From G963665925 sp963678925 (GTDB lineage: Bacteria > Bacillota > Clostridia > Peptostreptococcales > Acidaminobacteraceae), in assembly GCA_963678925.1 (NCBI GenBank), contig OY787533.1, positions 3,100,001 through 3,164,000 of the forward strand: DNA of 64,000 bases, read 5' to 3'. Both the position numbers and the translations under genes were made by a program. Below are positions 35,461 to 43,360 of this stretch, one piece after another (positions within the stretch are counted from its first letter, which is position 1; each line of letters opens with the position of its first letter). The notes beneath the pieces were generated by a model. The model saw nothing but the letters and a program-made list of their open reading frames with translations, was not told the DNA's origin and did no database searches.

Positions 35461-36027
35461 GTGGGAAATTTGTTAACGCAGCGTTTAATTGAGAATCCTA
35501 TCATAGCAGCAATTAAATCAGTTGATAAACTGGATGAAGCACTTCAGTCCAGTGTCGAAATCATTTTTTTACTTACAGGTGATGTATTCAATTTGAAAGA
35601 CATGGTCGAGCGCATTCATAAGCGTAGAAAGAAAGCGTTTATCCATATTGATCTGATTGAAGGAATCACCGCAGATGCTGTAGGTCTTCGATACATATGC
35701 GAAAAGGTACAGCCTGATGGTATTATTACGACTAAAGGTCATCTGATTAAAACTGCTAAGAAGATGAAAGTGGTTACAGTTCAACGTCTGTTTTTACTGG
35801 ATTCGCTGAGTCTTGACACCGGTATTCAATCTATCAAAACCCATGATCCTGATGCAGTTGAGATTTTGCCAGGCGTTATGCACAAGGTTACCCGTGAAAT
35901 TGTTGAGAGCAGTAATAAGCCAATCATCGCGGGCGGTCTGATCAAGGACAAAGAAGATGTCATTCAGAGTCTGAAGGCGGGCGCCATGGGCATATCTACA
36001 AGTGCGGCAGAGATCTGGGAACTCTAA
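35461..36027 (+). CDS. glpP: Glycerol uptake operon antiterminator GlpP
   Basis: 188 residues. Family features: LIENPIIAAIKSVDKLDEAL, IFLLTGDVFNLKDMV, HIDLIEGI, DGIITTKGHLIKTAKK, QRLFLLDS and PIIAGGLIKDKEDV. In Bacillus, GlpP with glycerol-3-phosphate prevents termination in glp leaders. The start is GTG 35461 after AGGAGGAG; the frame runs back to 35431 through the promoter, so that extension is not used. First gene of the glycerol operon. Confidence 0.88.
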   Translation: MGNLLTQRLIENPIIAAIKSVDKLDEALQSSVEIIFLLTGDVFNLKDMVERIHKRRKKAFIHIDLIEGITADAVGLRYICEKVQPDGIITTKGHLIKTAKKMKVVTVQRLFLLDSLSLDTGIQSIKTHDPDAVEILPGVMHKVTREIVESSNKPIIAGGLIKDKEDVIQSLKAGAMGISTSAAEIWEL

Positions 36028-36041
36028 TGGAGGTGTAGAAT

Positions 36042-36431
36042 TTGAAGCATGTAGGGACAATTATTGGTACGGCTATCGCAGGTATGTTCGTAATGAGCGT
36101 TTGGGGGGCATTTGCAGGCGCTTACGGTATTGGTGGTGGATGGTTCGCAGGATTCGCTATCATCGGTACAATGTGGTTCATGAATCACTGGGTTGGAATC
36201 ATCAACAATGACGGTGCTTTCGTCGATATGGCGACTGGTATCGGCATGGCTGGCTTTATGCGCGGCGTATTTGAAGGCGGCGCTGGTGCTGGTGCAGCAT
36301 CTCTTCCAACGCTTCTCGTTGTTCTTCTAGGTGGAGCAACAGGCGGATTTATGGCTTACCAGCTTGAGCAAATGCTGGCAGCTAAAAAAGCTGAAGAAGA
36401 AGAAGTTTCAGTAGAAGCGAAGGGGGCATAA
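36042..36431 (+). CDS. Putative glycerol transporter subunit (Lin0368-like small membrane protein)
   Basis: 129 residues with about four hydrophobic, Gly-rich segments (GTIIGTAIAGMFVMSVWGAF, GGGWFAGFAIIGTMWFMNH) and an acidic tail. It resembles the small membrane proteins annotated beside glpK in Listeria (Lin0368 type) as putative glycerol transporter subunits. No glpF exists here, so this and the next protein probably bring in glycerol. TTG start after GGAGGTG. Confidence 0.65.
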   Translation: MKHVGTIIGTAIAGMFVMSVWGAFAGAYGIGGGWFAGFAIIGTMWFMNHWVGIINNDGAFVDMATGIGMAGFMRGVFEGGAGAGAASLPTLLVVLLGGATGGFMAYQLEQMLAAKKAEEEEVSVEAKGA

Positions 36432-36435
36432 TACA

Positions 36436-36768
36436 ATGGCAGTTAACGCAATGATTACGACTTTTGCAGGTGCATTCATTTTCCCATTCCTAATTCGCCT
36501 ACTTTGGGGCCCAATGTGTGACGCTTGGGGAGCTATCGGCGGTTGGATGGCAGCAGGATTTATCGTTGGTACGACTTGGTCGCTTAACCATGGCGTTGGA
36601 CTCATTTTCCAATCGGGTCCAGCTTGGGTTGATATGGCATTCGCTGCTTCAATTGGCCTGTTCGTAGCATCGGCACTATCTGGCGACAACTTCTCAAAGG
36701 GTCTTGTAAATGTATTCTTTGCACTAGTTGGCGGTACACTTGGCGGATTCATTCTATCTTGCCTGTAA
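36436..36768 (+). CDS. Second small membrane protein, putative glycerol transporter partner
   Basis: 110 residues with three to four hydrophobic segments. It shares patterns with the preceding protein (GGWMAAGFIVGTTWSLNHGV against GGWFAGFAIIGTMWFMNH), so the two arose by duplication and probably form one complex. It starts four bases after the first gene ends, behind AAGGGGG. Confidence 0.65.
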   Translation: MAVNAMITTFAGAFIFPFLIRLLWGPMCDAWGAIGGWMAAGFIVGTTWSLNHGVGLIFQSGPAWVDMAFAASIGLFVASALSGDNFSKGLVNVFFALVGGTLGGFILSCL

Positions 36769-36820
36769 AATTGAAAAGCTTGAATTTGACAGCATTACGC
36801 GGTTAATTATATGACATCGT

Positions 36821-36844
36821 ATGGGGCAGCACAGTCTGTCCCAT
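36821..36844 (+). promoter_or_regulatory. Hairpin upstream of glpK, possible GlpP target or attenuator
   Basis: ATGGGGCAG pairs with CTGTCCCAT (one G-U) around CACAGT. It is followed by TTTAAAAG rather than a full T-run, so it could weaken transcription or protect the mRNA end. A link to GlpP is inferred from position only. Confidence 0.4.
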
Positions 36845-36877
36845 TTAAAAGAAGAATATTAATAGGAGGCATGCAAC

Positions 36878-38374
36878 GTGGAAAAGAAATATATCTTAGC
36901 GCTTGACCAAGGAACTACAAGCTCGAGGGCAATCATCTTTGATAAGGCTGGTAACATCATTAAGACAGCACAAAAAGAGTTCACACAGTATTACCCTAAA
37001 GCTGGTTGGGTTGAGCATGATCCTATGGAAATATGGGGAACACAATCAGGTGTTGCTCGTGAAGTACTTGAAACTGCTGGCGTTTCTCCACAGGAGATCG
37101 CAGCAATCGGTATTACAAATCAACGTGAAACAACTGTAGTTTGGGATAAGAACACTGGTAAACCTGTATATAACGCAATCGTTTGGCAATGCCGACGTAC
37201 TGCTTCAATCTGTGACGGTATCAAAGCTGGTGGACACGAAGAATATATCAGAGAAAACACGGGTCTTGTAGTGGATGCTTACTTCTCAGGTACAAAAGTT
37301 AAGTGGATTCTTGATAACGTAGAGGGCGCTCGTGAAAAGGCTGAAGCTGGCGATCTGATCTTTGGTACAGTTGACTCATGGCTTGTTTGGAACCTGACTC
37401 GTGGAGCTCAGCACGTTACTGATTATACAAATGCTTCAAGAACAATGCTTTACAATATCAAAGACCTTAAGTGGGACGAAAAAATCCTTGAAATCATGGA
37501 TGTTCCTGCTTCAATGCTTCCAGAAGTTAAGCCTTCTTCAGAAGTATATGGCGTTACTGATCCGGCTACTTTCGGTGGTGCTCAGATTCCAATCGCAGGT
37601 ATCGCAGGTGACCAGCAAGCTGCTCTATTCGGTCAAGCTTGCTACGGCGAAGGTATGGTTAAGAACACATACGGAACTGGTTGTTTCATGCTTATGAACA
37701 CTGGTGAAAAAATGGTTCCTTCACAAAATGGCCTTTTAACAACAATTGCCTGGGGTCTTGATGGTAAAGTTAATTATGCACTAGAAGGTTCGATCTTTAT
37801 TGCAGGCGCATCAGTTCAGTGGCTGCGTGATGAGCTTAAGCTAATCACTGACGCTGCAGATTCTGAGTACTTTGCAACTAAAGTTGACGATACAAATGGT
37901 GTTTATGTAGTACCTGCATTTGCTGGTCTTGGCGCACCTTACTGGGATATGTATGCACGTGGTGCAATGGTAGGCCTGACGCGTGGTGCCAACAAAAACC
38001 ACATTATCCGTGCGACTCTTGAGTCTATCGCATATCAAACTCGCGACGTTATCGACGCTATGCAAGCTGACTCTGGTATTAAGCTAAGCACACTTAAGGT
38101 TGATGGTGGTGCAACTGCAAACAACTTCCTAATGCAGTTCCAGTCTGATATCCTTGGTGTTGAGGTAGCGCGTCCGGTTGTTGCTGAAACTACAGCTCTT
38201 GGTGCAGCTTATCTTGCTGGCCTTGCAGTTGATTTCTGGTCATCTAAAGAAGAAATCGCTAAGAACTGGGCAGTTGACAAAACATTCAAGAACGAAATTC
38301 CTGAAGTTAAACGTGATGAGCTATACGATGGCTGGAAACGTGCCGTTGAAAGAGCTAAGGAATGGGAATCTTAA
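36878..38374 (+). CDS. glpK: Glycerol kinase
   Basis: 498 residues, the normal length. LALDQGTTSSRAIIFD, GITNQRETTVVWD, IAGDQQAALFGQ, NTYGTGCFMLMNTG and KVDGGATANNFLMQFQ are classical. It phosphorylates glycerol to sn-glycerol-3-phosphate. Synonymous codons favour GCT, GGT and ACT more than its neighbours do, as in highly expressed genes. GGAGGC precedes the ATG. A terminator follows. Confidence 0.97.
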   Translation: MEKKYILALDQGTTSSRAIIFDKAGNIIKTAQKEFTQYYPKAGWVEHDPMEIWGTQSGVAREVLETAGVSPQEIAAIGITNQRETTVVWDKNTGKPVYNAIVWQCRRTASICDGIKAGGHEEYIRENTGLVVDAYFSGTKVKWILDNVEGAREKAEAGDLIFGTVDSWLVWNLTRGAQHVTDYTNASRTMLYNIKDLKWDEKILEIMDVPASMLPEVKPSSEVYGVTDPATFGGAQIPIAGIAGDQQAALFGQACYGEGMVKNTYGTGCFMLMNTGEKMVPSQNGLLTTIAWGLDGKVNYALEGSIFIAGASVQWLRDELKLITDAADSEYFATKVDDTNGVYVVPAFAGLGAPYWDMYARGAMVGLTRGANKNHIIRATLESIAYQTRDVIDAMQADSGIKLSTLKVDGGATANNFLMQFQSDILGVEVARPVVAETTALGAAYLAGLAVDFWSSKEEIAKNWAVDKTFKNEIPEVKRDELYDGWKRAVERAKEWES

Positions 38375-38442
38375 GTATTTGTAAAAACTGAGTATTTGTA
38401 TTATACTAGTAAGTAACAATTACAAATGATTGGCAAGAGTAT

Positions 38443-38499
38443 GAGAGCCACGACAAATTCGTCTGCGGGAGCAGGCCGGATTTGCTGTGGCTCTTTTTA
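38443..38499 (+). terminator. Terminator after glpK
   Basis: GAGAGCCAC pairs with GTGGCTCTTTTT, with an inner CAAAT/GATTTG stem. It splits the operon into transport/kinase and oxidation halves. The remaining ~200 bases to 38705 show no clear promoter (only a weak TTGAGA...TAATGT), so read-through, perhaps GlpP-aided, is possible. Confidence 0.85.
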
Positions 38500-38704
38500 G
38501 TTGGGATTTTTAGGGCATTCAAAATGGAAAACGCGATTTGCAGCATGGGATGTGTGAGAGACGCGCGACGCTTTGTATACCTGAAATAGATATAGAAGAA
38601 GGCTTTCGGGGCTGGGGTTTCTGTGAGCTGATAGCACGGTATTGAGATTTATTATGAAGCAGATAATGTGTGTGCTGTTTAAATGATTAGGAGGAATAGT
38701 ATCC

Positions 38705-40147
38705 ATGTACGATGTAGCAGTCATTGGAGCAGGTGTCATCGGCGCAGCGGTGGCACGGGAATTAAGCCGTTATGACATTTCGGTTGTAATGCTTGAAAGA
38801 GAGAACGATGTAGCGTGTGGGACAACAAAGGCAAACAGTGCGATTGTCCATGCGGGGTATGATGCATCAGCTTCATCCATGAAGGGTCAAATGAACGCTA
38901 AAGGCAATGCCATGTTTGGTGATGTCTGTAAAGACCTGGATGTGCCATTTGAACGTATTGGGTCACTGGTTGTGGCATTTACAGATGAAGATATGGAAAC
39001 CATTCAGGGACTGCTTGAAAATGGAATTAAACTGGGTGTTCCCGGTATTGAAATAATAGACAGTAAAGCCGTATATGAAATGGAGCCTAACCTGAACCCG
39101 GGAGTCCGTGGAGCACTTTGGGCACCAAGCGCAGGAATCACTGAACCTTGGGAACTTGCTATTGCATATGCGGAAAACGCTTGCGAGAATGGCGCGGAGC
39201 TGAAGCTGAACTTCAATGTACAAGCTATTGAGAAGACAGCAGACGGCTTCACTGTAAAAGGTGAAGACCAAGAGATCAATGCAAAATTTGTTATCAACTG
39301 TGCTGGTGTATATGCTGACAAGGTCCATGACATGGTGGCAAGCGTACCAGAGTTCAAGATCCACCCAAGAAGGGGTCAGTATTTCCTTCTGGATAAGACC
39401 ACAGAAGGCTTTGTAAATCATGTTGTCTTCCCTTGTCCGACAAAAATGGGTAAAGGCACACTGGTTGTACCTACAGTTGACAAGAATATTCTTGTCGGTC
39501 CTGATTCTCAGGATCTTGGCATGGAAGACAAGGAAGCGGTTCAGACAACGGCAGACAGACTGCAACATGTACGTGACCTTGTTTCAAACCTTACGACAAA
39601 GGTGCCTTTCAGAGAGCAGATTACTGAATTCTCAGGTCTTCGTGCAGAACCGGATACAGGCGATTTCATCATAGACTGGTCGAAGGGTGTCGAGGGATTC
39701 TACAACGTGGCAGGCATTAAGTCACCAGGACTTTCTTCAGCACCTGCTATTGCAGAGCGTGTTAAAGACGCAATCATTGAAGCCCTTGGTGAAGTTGAAG
39801 AAAAAGCTGCATTTAATCCTGTCAGAAGACCACGTATAAAAATGGAGCACCTTTCAGATGACGAGAAACAGGCGCTCATTGAAAAGGACCCAAGGTATGG
39901 TCGTATTATCTGCCGATGTGAAATGATTTCCGAAGGCGAGATTGTAGATGCAATCCACCGTGCGGCTGGCGGTCGAACAATCAATGGCATCAAGCGTCGT
40001 GTAAGACCGGGCGCAGGACGCTGCCAGGGTGGCTTCTGCGGTCCTAGAGTACTCGAAATCCTTTCGAGGGAACTGGGCGTTGAAGCAACAGAAATCAGAC
40101 ATGAAGGCAAAGAAGCAAGAGTATTGATTGGCGAAACGAAGGCCTAA
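38705..40147 (+). CDS. GlpA-like glycerol-3-phosphate dehydrogenase with C-terminal Fe-S domain
   Basis: 480 residues. DVAVIGAGVIGAAVARELS is the FAD-binding loop; GTTKANSAIVHAGYDA and FSGLRAEPDTGDF belong to the DAO family. A BFD-like [2Fe-2S] domain ends the protein: ICRCEMISEGEI and PGAGRCQGGFCGP supply four cysteines. With the next two genes it forms the clostridial counterpart of anaerobic GlpABC, oxidising glycerol-3-phosphate to dihydroxyacetone phosphate. TAGGAGGAAT precedes the ATG. Confidence 0.88.
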   Translation: MYDVAVIGAGVIGAAVARELSRYDISVVMLERENDVACGTTKANSAIVHAGYDASASSMKGQMNAKGNAMFGDVCKDLDVPFERIGSLVVAFTDEDMETIQGLLENGIKLGVPGIEIIDSKAVYEMEPNLNPGVRGALWAPSAGITEPWELAIAYAENACENGAELKLNFNVQAIEKTADGFTVKGEDQEINAKFVINCAGVYADKVHDMVASVPEFKIHPRRGQYFLLDKTTEGFVNHVVFPCPTKMGKGTLVVPTVDKNILVGPDSQDLGMEDKEAVQTTADRLQHVRDLVSNLTTKVPFREQITEFSGLRAEPDTGDFIIDWSKGVEGFYNVAGIKSPGLSSAPAIAERVKDAIIEALGEVEEKAAFNPVRRPRIKMEHLSDDEKQALIEKDPRYGRIICRCEMISEGEIVDAIHRAAGGRTINGIKRRVRPGAGRCQGGFCGPRVLEILSRELGVEATEIRHEGKEARVLIGETKA

Positions 40148-40159
40148 GGAGGGGAAGTC

Positions 40160-41440
40160 ATGAAACAGGTTGATATCGTTGTAATAGGTGGCGGTCCTGC
40201 AGGTCTGGCAGCAGCCATTGAAGCGAAGAAAAATGGTGTGAAGGATATTTTGGTTATAGAGCGGGACAGAGAGCTTGGCGGTATTCTGATGCAGTGCATC
40301 CATAACGGATTTGGCCTCCATGTTTTCAAGGAAGAACTTACTGGACCAGAGTATGCGGAGCGTTTTATCAAGGAACTGAGTGAGATGGGTATTGAGTACA
40401 AGCTGGACACCATGGTAACAGACATTAGTCCAGAAAAGGTTGTAAAGGCAATGAATACAACAGATGGACTCATGAACATTCAAGCAAAGGCAGTCATTCT
40501 GGCAATGGGCTGTAGAGAACGTACCAGAGGTGCAATCGCCATTCCGGGAACGAGACCGGCGGGCGTGATGAATGCAGGTACGGCTCAAAGATACATCAAC
40601 ATGGAAGGTTACATGGTAGGTAAGCGTGTGGTTATACTGGGTTCTGGCGACATTGGTCTGATCATGGCAAGACGTATGACCCTAGAAGGGGCAGAGGTAC
40701 TTGCAGTTGCAGAACTGATGCCATTCTCAGGCGGTCTGACAAGAAACATTGTCCAGTGTCTTGACGATTTTGACATTCCACTCATGTTGTCCCACACTGT
40801 TTCTGAAATCAAGGGAAGAGACAGAGTTGAAGGCGTTGTCATCAGCCAGGTTGATGGAAATATGAAGGCTATTCCAGGCACTGAGAAAGAATACGAATGC
40901 GATACGCTGCTTCTTTCAGTAGGCCTGATCCCTGAAAATGAGCTGAGTAGAAGTGCGGGTATTGAAATTGACAGAGTTACCAGCGGACCAATTGTCAACG
41001 AAGCCATGGAAACATCCGTACCTGGCATCTTTGCAAGCGGAAATGTTGTTCACGTACACGACCTTGTGGACTTCGTAACGGCAGAAAGTAGACGTGCAGG
41101 CGCCAATGCGGCGAAATACGTTCTGGGTGAGCTGGAGAATGCTGGTCCTGTTCAGTCAACGCAAGCAGGCGAAGGTGTAAACTACATCGTTCCACATGTG
41201 ATTCGCAAGACGAACATTGAAAAAGATGTGACCCTCTTCATGCGTGTAGGAAATGTCTATCACAATGCAGAGCTGGTTGTCAAAGCAGATGATGAAATCA
41301 TCATGACAAAGAAGAGAAGACACATGGCGCCGGGCGAAATGGAAAGTTTGGTTATTCCATCCGACAAGCTTCCGGATACAAATGCAGTTATCAGTGTTGA
41401 AGTCGTTCAGGAGGTTGTTAAAGATGAAAAAGCATCATGA
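40160..41440 (+). CDS. GlpB-like FAD/NAD(P)-dependent oxidoreductase
   Basis: 426 residues. VVIGGGPAGLAAAIEAKKNG binds FAD and VVILGSGDIGLIMARRMTLE the second nucleotide; a C-terminal GIFASGNVVHVHDLVDFV motif is typical. It is usually found between the GlpA-like protein and DUF1667 in Firmicutes and likely passes electrons from the dehydrogenase. The gap to the GlpA-like gene is 12 bases, and the stop overlaps the DUF1667 start. Confidence 0.85.
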   Translation: MKQVDIVVIGGGPAGLAAAIEAKKNGVKDILVIERDRELGGILMQCIHNGFGLHVFKEELTGPEYAERFIKELSEMGIEYKLDTMVTDISPEKVVKAMNTTDGLMNIQAKAVILAMGCRERTRGAIAIPGTRPAGVMNAGTAQRYINMEGYMVGKRVVILGSGDIGLIMARRMTLEGAEVLAVAELMPFSGGLTRNIVQCLDDFDIPLMLSHTVSEIKGRDRVEGVVISQVDGNMKAIPGTEKEYECDTLLLSVGLIPENELSRSAGIEIDRVTSGPIVNEAMETSVPGIFASGNVVHVHDLVDFVTAESRRAGANAAKYVLGELENAGPVQSTQAGEGVNYIVPHVIRKTNIEKDVTLFMRVGNVYHNAELVVKADDEIIMTKKRRHMAPGEMESLVIPSDKLPDTNAVISVEVVQEVVKDEKAS

Positions 41441-41798
41441 TCTAGTATGTATTGTATGCCCGATGGGATGTCGCCTTACTTTGACAAAGGATGAGAGCGC
41501 ACCAAAGGGATATGTCGTAGAAGGAAACATTTGTAAAAGAGGCGAGGATTACGCGATTAAAGAAATGACCAATCCAACGCGTATGCTGCCGACGACAGTT
41601 AAAATAAAAGACGGTTTCATCAGTAGATTGCCTGTCCGTACAACAGAGGCGATTCCTAAGGAACTCATTTTCAAGGCAATGGAAGAGATTAATTCCAAAG
41701 AAGTTCAAGCACCAGTAAGCTGTGGGGATGTCATCATCAAAAATATTCTAGATACTGGAGCAGACATTATAGCGACACGTAGTATGAGGAGACGATAA
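41424..41798 (+). CDS. DUF1667 protein, third subunit of the GlpA/GlpB-like complex
   Basis: 124 residues. CIVCPMGCRLTL and GNICKRGEDYA supply four cysteines that could hold an Fe-S cluster. DUF1667 proteins sit after GlpA/GlpB-like pairs and probably complete the complex. ATG 41424 overlaps the upstream gene by 17 bases and follows an AGGAGG-type site; the frame is open from 41382. Confidence 0.85.
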   Translation: MKKHHDLVCIVCPMGCRLTLTKDESAPKGYVVEGNICKRGEDYAIKEMTNPTRMLPTTVKIKDGFISRLPVRTTEAIPKELIFKAMEEINSKEVQAPVSCGDVIIKNILDTGADIIATRSMRRR

Positions 41799-41819
41799 AA
41801 CAGGTCTGGGGGGGTTCGG

Positions 41820-43217
41820 TTGAGATTAAGTAGCATACCCATCCATAGGATTAGGGAACGGGGCATAAAGACGCCAGAAGACTATGACATCTTCTTCGGT
41901 TCTTGGCACCAGGGCGTCTGCATTATCGATCGAGCTGGGATCGTTCAATATGTAAATCCAGCTTATGGACAAATATTCAGGCAGAGCAGGGCAGCAATCA
42001 TTCATTCGAATGTATATAATCACTTGGATGATGAACTGGCAATTGATGCCCTTAAGAGAAAGAAGCATGTGGAAGGTTTTCTTCAGATGCATATTGGGGA
42101 CAGAAAAATTTATGCAGAAGCGTCTCCTATGCTAGATGAAGGCGAGTTTTGCGGCGTGCTTATAAAATACGAAGACCGCTCAGAGAAGAGCAATCAGGTC
42201 GTGGATATCAGCGGTCTATTTAAGGCTGCCGAAAAAAGACGACAGGAAAATCCATTTCCAGAGATTGTGACGCAGGATGAAAAGTTTATTGGTGTGCTCA
42301 ATATGGCGAGCAAGGCCGCTAAAACAAATGCAACCATTATGATACAGGGCGAAAGCGGAACGGGTAAGGAATTGGTCGCACGCGCAATTCACAAGTACAG
42401 CAAGAGAAGTGCTGGTCCGTTTGTAGCCGTAAACTGTGGTGCAATTCCTGCAAATCTCATTGAATCGGAGTTGTTCGGATATGAGGCAGGCGCTTTTACA
42501 GGCGCAGCAAGACAGAAAAAAGGTAAGTTTGAGCTTGCGCACGGTGGTACGCTGTTTCTTGATGAAATAGGGGATTTGCCGCTTGAACTGCAGGTGAAAC
42601 TGCTAAGAGCCTTGCAGGAACGAGAAATCGAACGTGTAGGCGGGATGCAGACGATCCCTGTAGACGTGCGCATTTTGACAGCGACACATTGTCATTTGGA
42701 AGAAATGGTTGAAGAGGGCAATTTCCGAGAAGACTTGTTCTATAGACTGAATGTTGTTCCAATTGAATTGCCTTCACTTCGGGAACGTACTGTGGATTTC
42801 CCACTCCTTGTGAATCATTTCTCAAATATATCTGCCAACAATTTTGGAATAGAGCAACCAGTAATGACCTCCGAGGCGATGGAATATCTCCAGTCTTATG
42901 AATGGCCTGGAAATATCCGCGAGCTCGAAAATGTAATGGAACGTGTTATGATATTTGTTGATGACGGATACATTGATGTGAATGATTTGCCCCGAAATAT
43001 TTCAAAGCATTACACTATGAAAAAAATATCTCAACCTTCAGCCGGACTGGTAAATCTATCGGCATTCAATGATGTCGCATCGTTTGACAGCTATGAACGC
43101 GAAATCATTGAGCTCGCCCTCAAAAAGCACGGTAGCTTCAACGCTGCTGGTAAAGCACTTGGACTGACACATAAGACTGTTGCGGCAAAGGCCAGAAAAT
43201 ATGGTTTGCGCGATTAG
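41820..43217 (+). CDS. Sigma-54-dependent PAS-AAA-Fis transcriptional activator
   Basis: 465 residues. PAS domain (~20-115), central AAA+ domain (~145-375) with GESGTGKE (Walker A), ESELFGYEAGAFTGA (GAFTGA loop that contacts sigma-54) and GGTLFLDEIGDLP (Walker B), and a Fis-type helix-turn-helix (~420-465, AAGKALGLTHKTVAAKARKY). The PAS domain would sense an unidentified signal, perhaps redox or a metabolite. As the last glycerol-cluster gene it is the natural activator of the promoter at 35420. TTG start behind GGGGGGG. Confidence 0.92.
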   Translation: MRLSSIPIHRIRERGIKTPEDYDIFFGSWHQGVCIIDRAGIVQYVNPAYGQIFRQSRAAIIHSNVYNHLDDELAIDALKRKKHVEGFLQMHIGDRKIYAEASPMLDEGEFCGVLIKYEDRSEKSNQVVDISGLFKAAEKRRQENPFPEIVTQDEKFIGVLNMASKAAKTNATIMIQGESGTGKELVARAIHKYSKRSAGPFVAVNCGAIPANLIESELFGYEAGAFTGAARQKKGKFELAHGGTLFLDEIGDLPLELQVKLLRALQEREIERVGGMQTIPVDVRILTATHCHLEEMVEEGNFREDLFYRLNVVPIELPSLRERTVDFPLLVNHFSNISANNFGIEQPVMTSEAMEYLQSYEWPGNIRELENVMERVMIFVDDGYIDVNDLPRNISKHYTMKKISQPSAGLVNLSAFNDVASFDSYEREIIELALKKHGSFNAAGKALGLTHKTVAAKARKYGLRD

Positions 43218-43275
43218 ATCCCCCATAAAACGCAGCAGACAAAAATGCACAAGATAGAAATGCATAACAAATGGA

Positions 43276-43318
43276 AGACCGTTTATTCGAAGAAATTTCG
43301 AAATAAACGGTCTTTCTT
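43276..43318 (+). terminator. Terminator after the sigma-54 activator
   Basis: GACCGTTTATT and AATAAACGGTC pair around CGAAGAAATTTCGA and are followed by TTTCTTAT. Confidence 0.85.
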
Positions 43319-43360
43319 ATGTGCAAAAAGACCTTTTGTATGACCAGATATTCATTGAAC

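Noticed and set aside
38500..38704. Second sigma-54 promoter before the GlpA-like gene
   Set aside because: TAGCACG at 38632 is not followed by TTGC at the right spacing; GG and GC at ten-base spacing occur only by chance.
38497..38739. 80-residue minus-strand frame
   Set aside because: It overlaps a terminator and the GlpA-like start, without a ribosome site.
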